From NCBI GenBank assembly GCA_937128505.1, contig CAKZMM010000094.1:1-35046 (forward strand): DNA of 35,046 nt, given 5' to 3'. Source of the stretch: an uncultured Thermogutta sp. GTDB lineage: Bacteria; Planctomycetota; Planctomycetia; Pirellulales; Thermoguttaceae. A model generated the notes under the pieces. The model did no database searches and was not told the DNA's origin. It worked only from the letters and a program-made list of their open reading frames with translations. Shown one piece after another: positions 1 through 7,228 of the stretch (within the stretch, counting starts at the first letter, position 1; each line of letters starts with the position of its first letter). The translations under genes were made by a program, and so were the position numbers.

Positions 1-97
1 AGATTTAGGTAAGTGCGAAGATTAGTCTGTTGGACCACTATATAGCGACGGAGATTCGGGTCTCAGCCCGTTCTGCGGCGTTTTCTTTCGGAGGTTC

Positions 98-439
98 GTG
101 GGAGTGAGTGAAGATCAAAGGGTGCAGCGTCGAGTAGTTGTCGAGGGGATGGATGGCCTGCACCTGCGTGCGGCTTCGGCCATTGCCACAGTGGTGAGGA
201 ACGCGGGAATTGAAATTACGCTTACCAAAGGTGATCAGAAGGTGAGTGGCAGCGAACCGCTTCAGATTCTCACCTTGTGTGCCATGGAGGGAGATGAGCT
301 GATTCTAGAAGGTGTTGGAGAATTGGCAGAAAAAGTGCTCGAGGACCTCGTCTGCTTGTTTCGGTCCAAATTCGACCTTTCGGTCGTCCCCGCGGTGACT
401 CAGCAGCCTCCCAGCCAGTCGGGTGAGCAATCGGCTTGA
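98..439 (+). CDS. ptsH: HPr-family phosphocarrier protein
   Basis: This is the small phosphocarrier of the PEP:sugar phosphotransferase system. It accepts phosphate from enzyme I on a histidine and passes it to EIIA proteins in the cytoplasm. The active-site motif is GLHLRAA, with His22 and Arg24; the usual following Pro is Ala. The protein has 113 residues, longer than the usual 85-90, with extra residues at the N-terminus and a Gln/Ser-rich tail. Counting from His22, the position of the regulatory Ser46 of Bacillus HPr (31 residues later) is Glu53, in the context GSEPLQIL. The start is GTG at 98 only 3 bases after GGAGG (90-94); an in-frame GTG at 104, with 9-base spacing, is at least as likely. 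Enzyme I follows 346 bases downstream on the same strand. No EII permease is visible, so the pair may be regulatory (inference). Confidence 0.93.
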   Translation: MGVSEDQRVQRRVVVEGMDGLHLRAASAIATVVRNAGIEITLTKGDQKVSGSEPLQILTLCAMEGDELILEGVGELAEKVLEDLVCLFRSKFDLSVVPAVTQQPPSQSGEQSA

Positions 440-785
440 GTCGGGGTTTCAGGAATCAGATCGCGGCTTTAGTAACCAGATCGTTTGGTAAACCTTTCGG
501 GGAGGAAAGATTAAAAGATTAAGGGAAGTAACGATTTAAACGATTTGTTGGAAGCTTCGAGGGTTAAACAGTTGAAGTAGGGGCACATGGCAAGGGGGCG
601 TGGAATTGTTTCGCGATTCCGGGGTGTACAGCTAAGGGTGCCAGTCCGCGACGAGATCGGGAGCGCGAAACCGCCGATTGGTTCCAAGAACCCGAGCAAC
701 AGATTGGAAAACCGCTTTTTGAAGCGATCACGTTGGCAAGAGATTGCTCGATCTTCTATGACGACGGGCTGACGGCGGAGGTAGC
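440..785. other. HPr-EI intergenic spacer, no gene seen
   Basis: The 346 bases between the HPr and enzyme I genes hold no convincing ORF. Short open frames exist on both strands but lack family resemblance. A purine-rich patch near 500-530 contains two short AAGATTAA-like repeats. No clear promoter or terminator is visible, so cotranscription of the two genes is possible but not shown. Confidence 0.5.
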
Positions 786-2528
786 ATGGAAAAGTTGGTT
801 GGGATCGGAGTATCGCCGGGTGTTGCCATTGGGCACGCGTGGATTGTCAACAGTGAGGGTCTGCGCGTCTCTCGGCGCTCAATTTCCGCCGAGGCTGTCG
901 ATGAAGAAATTCGACGGCTAGATTCGGCCATCGCAGATCTCAGCGATGAGCTTGCGCAAAACCGCGATACGATCGCCGGTCAATTGGGAGAAAAATACGG
1001 AGCGATTTTTGAGGCCCACCGGCAGCTGCTTCAGGATAGCCGGCTCCACGAAGAGCTGGTGGAGATGATTGCACAGCGTCATCATTCGGCGGAATACGCC
1101 GTCTGTGTCGTATTCAACCGGTATGCCGACATTTTTCGTGGGCTAAAAGGACATCGTTTGGCCGAGCGGGCAAGCGACATTCAGGATTTGCAAAAAAGGC
1201 TGGTGCAGCGGCTCTTGGGTTCAAGTCAAATCAGCTCCGAAAAACCGAATGGTCCCGTGCTAGTGCTTGCCCATAATCTCACACCGAGCGAGACCGCTAA
1301 TTTAGACACCCGCTATGTTTTAGGTTTTGTCACGGAAGTGGGCGGGCCCGGTGGCCACACGGCGATCGTGGCTGAGGCTTTGGAGATCCCGGCGGTGGTA
1401 GGAACCGGCTCGTTCCTCGACCAAGTGTCACCCGGCGATTTGGTAATCGTCGATGGCACGCGGGGTGAGGTCATCTTGGCCCCCGATGCCGACACTCTCG
1501 CACGTTATCAGGAGCAGGCTGAACGATGGCGTCGGCGCGCGCAGCAACTAAGTTCGTTGCGCACTTTGCCGGCCGAGACACGCGATGGGGTTCGGATCTT
1601 TCTTCTGGGCAATATCGAGTTTCCGTCTGAGGTTGATCATTGTCTGCGCGAGGGCGCTGATGGGATCGGGCTTTATCGCACGGAATTCCTTTATTTAAAT
1701 GCGCAAACCGAGCCGGATGAGGAGGATCATTTTCGCGTCTACCGGCTGTTGGTGGAACGAATGGAGGGGCGGCCGGTCACCATACGGACCTTCGACCTCG
1801 GGGCCGATAAGGTGCTATTCCTGGGGCGGCCCACGGAAGAAAAGAATCCTTTTCTGGGATTGAGGAGCATCCGGCTTTCGCTGCATAACGTGCCGATGTT
1901 CAGGCGGCAGCTTCGGGCGATTTTGCGGGCAAGCGCTTATGGTGACATACGCGTCATGTTCCCGCTGATTACCACGCTTACCGAATTTCGCCAAGCAAAA
2001 ATGATTCTTCATGATGTCATGGAGGATCTCACCGAGCAGCAAATTCCTTTCAACAAGCGCATCCCCGTGGGGATGATGGTAGAAGTCCCGGCGGCCGTGA
2101 TGCTGATCGACCAATTCGTCGAAGAGGCCGACTTTTTGAGTATCGGGACGAACGATTTGATTCAATACACGCTTGCCGTCGATCGAAGCAACCGCGATGT
2201 GGTCAACCTGTATAATGCGTCGGACCCGGCGGTTTTGAAGTTTATTTCGATGACGGTCACAGCGGCCCAGCGGGCCGGCAAGCCGGTTAGCTTGTGCGGG
2301 CAAATGAGCGCCAATCCCTTGTACACTATGTTGCTAATTGGTCTAGGGCTTAGGCATCTCAGTGTGCCGCCGATGGCCATCTCAGAGGTCAAGAAGGTGT
2401 GTCGTTCGGTAACCGTAGCACAATGCGAGGAGGTAGCTCGCCAGTCACTGGCCATGGAAAGCGCGCAAACGGTTGATAAACTTCTCCGCGGAGAATTGAA
2501 GAGGCACGTTGCGGATCTCAACGGTTAA
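786..2528 (+). CDS. ptsI: PTS enzyme I (PEP-protein phosphotransferase)
   Basis: Enzyme I autophosphorylates from phosphoenolpyruvate and phosphorylates HPr. At 580 residues it is of normal length. The N-terminal HPr-binding helical part is followed by the swivelling phosphohistidine domain with His191 in GGPGGHTAIVAEALEIP, then the PEP-binding TIM barrel with GLYRTEF, the SIGTNDLIQYTLAVDR signature and the active-site Cys504 in LCGQMSANP. The usual CGE at that last site is CGQ here, a mild deviation. The start ATG at 786 follows GGAGG (777-781) by 4 bases. The HPr gene lies just upstream. All residues needed for phosphotransfer appear present, so I read it as active. No EII component is seen nearby; a role in a regulatory phosphorelay or with permeases encoded elsewhere is inference. 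Confidence 0.97.
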   Translation: MEKLVGIGVSPGVAIGHAWIVNSEGLRVSRRSISAEAVDEEIRRLDSAIADLSDELAQNRDTIAGQLGEKYGAIFEAHRQLLQDSRLHEELVEMIAQRHHSAEYAVCVVFNRYADIFRGLKGHRLAERASDIQDLQKRLVQRLLGSSQISSEKPNGPVLVLAHNLTPSETANLDTRYVLGFVTEVGGPGGHTAIVAEALEIPAVVGTGSFLDQVSPGDLVIVDGTRGEVILAPDADTLARYQEQAERWRRRAQQLSSLRTLPAETRDGVRIFLLGNIEFPSEVDHCLREGADGIGLYRTEFLYLNAQTEPDEEDHFRVYRLLVERMEGRPVTIRTFDLGADKVLFLGRPTEEKNPFLGLRSIRLSLHNVPMFRRQLRAILRASAYGDIRVMFPLITTLTEFRQAKMILHDVMEDLTEQQIPFNKRIPVGMMVEVPAAVMLIDQFVEEADFLSIGTNDLIQYTLAVDRSNRDVVNLYNASDPAVLKFISMTVTAAQRAGKPVSLCGQMSANPLYTMLLIGLGLRHLSVPPMAISEVKKVCRSVTVAQCEEVARQSLAMESAQTVDKLLRGELKRHVADLNG

Positions 2529-2952
2529 TTAAGGAGATTCTGATAGCTTTCGGGAATACCTGCGATGCACGCATTCCACAAGTAGGGTTTTTCTTTCCTT
2601 GGTGGATGTGTTAGAATCATCGGGCCGAGCACGGCGAAAGCTGCGTCGGTACCCCAAGGACTTAGCATGCGAACATCGGCTGGTTAGTGAGCCCTCATTT
2701 TAGACTGAGCGATTGCGAAAATTTTAGATTGAGCGATTGCGGCAACTAACCAGGTTTTGAGTTTTCGATTAACGTGGCTGGGCTCAGCCTGCGAGGCTGC
2801 GGCGATGTATTTAGCTGGGTTTGCCGCGAATGCGGCACCGCTTTCGGAGCATCCGTTCGGTGCCGTATTCAAGTTATCAGGGTGTCCGGTGAGCATCGCC
2901 GAGCGAGCCAGTCGTACAAATCTAGTTGGGGGATTCGGCATCCTGAAAAAAG
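2529..2952. other. Intergenic region with tandem repeat and hairpin
   Basis: The 424 bases between ptsI and the TIGR03936 gene hold no supported gene. The region contains a two-copy 24-base tandem repeat (2697-2744, listed separately) and a perfect 6-base stem TGCCGC/GCGGCA with a 4-base loop (2822-2837). No T-run follows the stem, so it is not a standard terminator. Confidence 0.5.
2697..2744. repeat. 24-base tandem repeat, two copies
   Basis: Units at 2697-2720 and 2721-2744 match at 21 of 24 positions. The core is TTTTAGAYTGAGCGATTGCG. It lies about 210 bases before the start of the TIGR03936 gene. Confidence 0.9.
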
Positions 2953-3672
2953 GTGGCCAGGTGGATGTTCCAGGAAATTGAAGCTTCCGTCATGCCAGGT
3001 CATGCCGAGGAGTACCCCGAAAATTGGGAAAATCGGAAGCAGCGAGTACGCATTCGTTTTCGAAAACATGGGGATCTACGCTGGATCGGTCATCGTGATT
3101 TAGTGCGCACAATCGAGCGGGTATTTCGTCGGGCAAACGTCCAGGTGGCGCTCAGTGAAGGTTACCACCCCAAGCCGAGGTTCAGTTTTCCATCGGCTTT
3201 GGCTTTGGGAATCGAAGGCCATGAGGAGGTGTTCGAGGCGATTTTGGTTGATCCGCCTTCCCCGGCGGAGTTACTCAGACGCCTCAATCAGAGCACCGTG
3301 GCAGGTCTGGATTTTCTCGGCGCCACCATTTTGCCTAAAAGGCTCCCGAAGGCACGCGTGGTTCGATGTTCCTACTGCATCGCCATTCCCCGCCAAAATC
3401 GGGAAGCTGTTGCTACTCGGATTCAGCAGCTGCACGAATTAAGCTCTTGCCAGATTACCCGGCCGGGGTCGGGGGCGATGTATGACCTAAAACAATTCTT
3501 GGAAAAGCTTGAGCTTGATCAGGAAATGCTGCATTTCGTCTTGCGTGCCGAATTGGAAGGAGCTCCCGGCCCCCGGGATGTGCTGGGCGCCCTCGGAATC
3601 GAGCACCTCGAAACCGAAGGATGTGTGCTCGTGCGAACCGCGGTAGAGCTTGCCGAGTCCACGGGCGTTTGA
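2953..3672 (+). CDS. TIGR03936 / DUF2344 radical-SAM-linked protein
   Basis: This is a DUF2344 protein of the TIGR03936 family, which usually occurs beside or fused to a B12-binding radical SAM protein of the TIGR03960 type. Its exact function is not established. The conserved block begins near residue 30 with VRIRFRKHGDLRWIGHRDL and continues through SEGYHPKPRFSFPSALALGIEGHEE, both typical of the family. The length is 239 residues from the GTG at 2953. ATG codons at 2965 and 2992 are alternative starts; none has a clearly better ribosome site, and the conserved domain tolerates all three. The next gene, RNase G/E, begins about 105 bases downstream, a pairing seen in many bacteria. The radical SAM partner is not encoded immediately upstream, where ptsI lies, so it is either elsewhere or absent. 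Confidence 0.88.
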   Translation: MARWMFQEIEASVMPGHAEEYPENWENRKQRVRIRFRKHGDLRWIGHRDLVRTIERVFRRANVQVALSEGYHPKPRFSFPSALALGIEGHEEVFEAILVDPPSPAELLRRLNQSTVAGLDFLGATILPKRLPKARVVRCSYCIAIPRQNREAVATRIQQLHELSSCQITRPGSGAMYDLKQFLEKLELDQEMLHFVLRAELEGAPGPRDVLGALGIEHLETEGCVLVRTAVELAESTGV

Positions 3673-3776
3673 GCTTACGGGCAGAATTCGAAGCGGCCCG
3701 TCGACCATAGATCCGGCAATAGTCCTCAGCTGAATCGCGAATGGGTACTCGCCTTAGAGAGGAAGAAGGCGAGTCC

Positions 3777-5435
3777 ATGAAGCAGGAAATTCTCATCAAC
3801 GTTCGTGAGCCCGAGGAATGTCGGATCGCCATTATCGAGGATGGTGTCCTTGAAGAGCTCTACTTCGAGCGAACCGGTCATGCCAGTTACGTCGGGAACA
3901 TCTACAAGGGTGTCATCGTCAATCTGGAGCCGAGTATTCAGGCGGCTTTCGTTGATTTCGGGGTGGGCCGTAACGGCTTTTTGCACATCACGGATGTAGA
4001 GCCGCAATACTTCCGGCAAGCCGGTTATGATCCACGTCAGGTGATGGGGCAGACTTCAGGTCATTCGAGCTCTGGTTCTGCGAGCCAATCCTCGGCGGAC
4101 GTCACGACGGATGCCCTGGCCGATTGGACCGAAGAAGAGGAACCGATGGGTTCCACGAGCCAACGGGTTTACCGGGCTACCGGCCGACCGCGCTTTAAGC
4201 CCCCCATCCAAGAGGTTTTTCGCCGGGGCGATCAAGTCATTGTTCAAGTGATCAAGGAGGCTGTGGGGAACAAAGGCCCCACGCTATCCACTTATATCAG
4301 CATCCCGGGGCGATATCTGGTGCTCATGCCGCCTCTTGGTCGGGTGGGTGTTTCTCGAAAAATCGATGATGAGCAGGCCCGGCGACGTCTCCGGCAGTTA
4401 ATGGCGGAACTCAAGCCGCCGCGGGGCTTGGGGTTCATTGTTCGTACCGCAGGTGCGGACCGAACCAAAAAGGAATTATCGCGAGACTTGGCCTACTTGC
4501 TGCGGTTATGGAAAGTGATTTATCGGCGAATCAAAAAGCTCCCCGCTCCCACCGCCATCTACGAAGAAAGCGACCTCATCATTCGAACCATTCGGGATAT
4601 TTTTACCACCGATGTGGATACGATTTACATCGATGAGCAAGCGGCATTCGAACGTGCCCGCGAATTCCTTCAATTAGTGATGCCGCGGTATGTGAACCGC
4701 TTGAAACTCTATAGCGGTAAGGAGCCGTTATTCCATAAGTATGGCCTCGACAAAGAGATCGCTCGGATTTTTGAGCGCGTGGTGCCGCTCAAGGAAGGAG
4801 GCTCGATTGTCATCGATCAGACCGAAGCTTTAGTGGCGATCGACGTCAATAGCGGGAGTTTCCGCGTCGAAGACTCCGCCGAAGAAACCGCTTTCCGCCT
4901 CAATTTGCTGGCTGCTAACGAAATAGCTCGCCAGATTCGACTGCGGGACCTTGGCGGGGTGATCGTCAATGATTTTATCGACATGCGCAAAGAGAAGCAC
5001 CGGCGAGCCGTTGAGCGCGCATTGCGCGAGGCGGTTCGAAGAGATCGCGCTCGAACTAAGATTCTACGCACAAGTCCCTTCGGACTCATCGAGATGACTC
5101 GGCAGCGGGTGCGGCCCAGTCTTCGCACCACCCTTTTCACCATTTGCCCCACTTGCCGTGGATTAGGCGTAGTGAAAACCACAGAGACCATGGCCATTGA
5201 GGTGATTCGGACTTTGCTTCCATTGACCTTGCGCTCCGATATACGCACTATTCGCGTGACAGTTGCCGACGAAGTCGCCGAATTCCTCAACAACAAGAAA
5301 CGCCGACAGCTTTTGGCCATTGAGGAGGATGGGCAACGCAATATCGAAATCGTTGGGGCCAAAGGCGTTAGTCCGGAGCTGCTGCAAATCGATTGCTTCG
5401 ATGCCCAAGGACTGCCCGTACCATACACGCTTTAG
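3777..5435 (+). CDS. rng: Ribonuclease G/E family endoribonuclease
   Basis: This is a single-strand-specific endoribonuclease acting in rRNA processing and mRNA decay. From the ATG at 3777 it has 552 residues; an in-frame ATG at 3741 would add 12, but the family normally begins MKxEILIN, as here, and AAGG lies 6-7 bases upstream. The S1 domain starts at SYVGNIYKG (about 38) and is interrupted by a low-complexity Ser/Gly/acidic insertion (about 80-140) before resuming at EVFRRGDQVIVQV. The DNase-I-like catalytic region has Asp356 (VAIDVNSGSF) and Asp399 (IVNDFIDM). The zinc-link CPTC is at 457-460. The E. coli RNase E-type C-terminal scaffold is absent, so the protein is G-like. The upstream neighbour is the TIGR03936 gene. 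Confidence 0.95.
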   Translation: MKQEILINVREPEECRIAIIEDGVLEELYFERTGHASYVGNIYKGVIVNLEPSIQAAFVDFGVGRNGFLHITDVEPQYFRQAGYDPRQVMGQTSGHSSSGSASQSSADVTTDALADWTEEEEPMGSTSQRVYRATGRPRFKPPIQEVFRRGDQVIVQVIKEAVGNKGPTLSTYISIPGRYLVLMPPLGRVGVSRKIDDEQARRRLRQLMAELKPPRGLGFIVRTAGADRTKKELSRDLAYLLRLWKVIYRRIKKLPAPTAIYEESDLIIRTIRDIFTTDVDTIYIDEQAAFERAREFLQLVMPRYVNRLKLYSGKEPLFHKYGLDKEIARIFERVVPLKEGGSIVIDQTEALVAIDVNSGSFRVEDSAEETAFRLNLLAANEIARQIRLRDLGGVIVNDFIDMRKEKHRRAVERALREAVRRDRARTKILRTSPFGLIEMTRQRVRPSLRTTLFTICPTCRGLGVVKTTETMAIEVIRTLLPLTLRSDIRTIRVTVADEVAEFLNNKKRRQLLAIEEDGQRNIEIVGAKGVSPELLQIDCFDAQGLPVPYTL

Positions 5436-5639
5436 GCAGATCGGAATTTTGCGACTTTGGTTTTCTGATGGGCTCAAGGCGGGAGGGCCGTCACCCTACC
5501 TCGGAACCTCCTCTATGACCTCACAGAGTGATACCCAACCTTCGATGTCGGGGATTGGACCCTGCCCTTCGAAGATCGAACATCCTTTCGCAAAAGCCCT
5601 CCGCTCCCTTTGCCCTTCGCGCTGCCGGAGCCTTTTCCT

Positions 5640-6689
5640 TCATGGAATTTGTGGTGTCTTCCCCATGAGGTGCTGAAGAACGGCAAGCTCCAGAGCCTCG
5701 TAATCGCGATTTGCGGCGCACTGTTCCTCGATTTCCTTCGGAAAGGTTCTCACTTTTTCGACAAGCATGAGGAAGATGGCTCGACTATTGACCAGGTGTT
5801 GTGTAGCACTTTCCGCGGCTTGAGTTCGCATGGCTTTTACATCCAAGCCCACAAACCGGCCGGTAGCAGGGTAGCCACCCAGTTCGAGAACTCTCACCTG
5901 ATTATAGGCCGCCCGTAAATTCGCCGAGCCGAACGCTTTGTCCTGATCGTATTTCAATCCGTTTTGGTCGTTCAAGTGCACACTCCACAATTTACCCTGA
6001 GCCAAGGCAAAGGCCATTTCATCGGATGGATCCAACCCGGCAAGAACTGCATGGGCCGTTTCGATCAAGCCGCCAACGCGGGTCGGATCAATCGTTTGGT
6101 ATGCTAAGGCCAGAGCATGACCGATGGTTGGCACATAAGCATGGTCCATGGGTTCATTGGGCTTGGGTTCAATTGCGATCGCAATTTCTCGATCGTATTC
6201 CAAAATCCGATTTACCGCATCCAGCAATCGCTCGTATGCCACGATGGCATTTTTCGACTCGCGGATATACGTGCCTTCGCGTGCAAGCCAGAGAACGATC
6301 AGATTCGTCCCCAAAGCACGTGCGATGTCGACGGCCCGATATGTGCGTTCCATCGCCCAATTCCGGCATGCAGGATCGTTGGCCGTGAACCCCCCATCAA
6401 CTCCCTTCGGGTTCTCCCACAGTCGTGGGGCTACGAATTCCGCCACGAGTCCTTCCCCATCGAGTAAGGCCTTAACCGCGCTGGCCTTTTTGATCATCTC
6501 GCTGGGGAAAAGATTCTCCATATCCGGCACGGCGTCGTCGTCGTGAAATTGCACGCCGTCGAATCCCAGTTTTTTATAAAGGGCGAGCTTCTTTGCAAAC
6601 TCGACGTTTGGACGTACCGGCGGACCGAAGGGATCTGCCCCCTCGTGAATATTCCACGGACCAAAAGAAAAACGGTAGTCGTTGCTCAT
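5640..6689 (-). CDS. Xylose-isomerase-like TIM-barrel sugar isomerase
   Basis: This protein closely resembles the actinobacterial-type xylose isomerases that interconvert aldo- and ketosugars in the cytoplasm. Landmarks are FHDDD (His49), VLWLAREG, EPKPNEP (Glu174, Lys176), Glu210, His213, KYDQD (Asp248, Asp250) and LDVKAMRT (Asp283). These map with a nearly constant offset of 7 onto Streptomyces Glu181, Lys183, Glu217, His220, Asp255 and Asp257; Asp283 corresponds to Asp287. At the position of metal-1 ligand Asp245, however, this protein has His238 (SVHLND). At 349 residues it is shorter than the usual 385 or so. The start ATG follows GAGGAG by about 9 bases. A GH127 gene lies upstream on the same strand. 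The substrate may not be xylose; the fold and metal site are sure, the substrate is not. Confidence 0.85.
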   Translation of the reverse strand: MSNDYRFSFGPWNIHEGADPFGPPVRPNVEFAKKLALYKKLGFDGVQFHDDDAVPDMENLFPSEMIKKASAVKALLDGEGLVAEFVAPRLWENPKGVDGGFTANDPACRNWAMERTYRAVDIARALGTNLIVLWLAREGTYIRESKNAIVAYERLLDAVNRILEYDREIAIAIEPKPNEPMDHAYVPTIGHALALAYQTIDPTRVGGLIETAHAVLAGLDPSDEMAFALAQGKLWSVHLNDQNGLKYDQDKAFGSANLRAAYNQVRVLELGGYPATGRFVGLDVKAMRTQAAESATQHLVNSRAIFLMLVEKVRTFPKEIEEQCAANRDYEALELAVLQHLMGKTPQIP

Positions 6690-7228
6690 GGGTTTGGGCT
6701 CCTCGACGACGCCTCTATGCGTGAAAAATCCCTTTGACCTAAAATCCGCTAACCCGCACGAAAGTTCGCGCTCCTAAAGTTTATCGACCGCTGATTGTAG
6801 GGGCACAAAACTCACGCTAATTCTGCCCCTTGATACGAGTTTTGACTGTGGCGGCTAAACCTCGGCCACTAAATCTCGGTGCGCAGGAACATGCACCAAT
6901 ACAATTTGCGACTAAACTTTACTTTTCCCGAATGAATTCCGGTAAACCGATGGCAGAATTCGGGCAAATCCGGCACCCATTACGTGCCGGAATCCTGCTT
7001 TATTTCTTTAACGCCCATTCATTCTTTAGCCTGATTGCTCCTTTAGCCTAATCGCACCGAATTAGTCGTTATCCTGGGGGCGCAAAAAAGGCATCTCCTC
7101 CCTAGCGAGAAAAAACGCAAGGACTTGGTCGCGGTAACGCACAAGAAAAGACAGGTTGCGTTCTCAAAGTGAGTTCCAACTTGTACGGAGCAAATTTCGA
7201 CGGTCATCAGACGACAGCTTTTCCCGAA
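6690..7228. other. Gene-free 539-base gap with short repeats and a hairpin
   Basis: No gene is supported between the GH127 and isomerase-like genes. The gap has CTAAAYCTCGG at 6855-6865 and 6869-6879, a 17-base-period duplication with core CTTTAGCCT (7024-7056), and a perfect 8-base stem TCCGGCAC/GTGCCGGA (6969-6976 and 6984-6991) with a 7-base loop. The stem lacks a good T-run on either strand. Its size suggests that the two minus-strand genes are transcribed separately. Confidence 0.5.
7024..7056. repeat. Imperfect tandem duplication, 17-base period
   Basis: The blocks at 7024-7039 and 7041-7056 share 13 of 16 bases, beginning CTTTAGCCT. Their core resembles that of the 2697-2744 repeat (TTTAG, CTGA and ATTGC elements). 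Confidence 0.6.

Noticed and set aside
1815-2303. Long open frame on the minus strand inside ptsI
   Set aside because: It is fully antisense to a conserved gene and shows no domain features; it reflects codon bias of ptsI.
4817-5428. 203-codon minus-strand frame within the RNase G gene
   Set aside because: It is Arg/Ser-rich antisense to conserved catalytic sequence, so a shadow.
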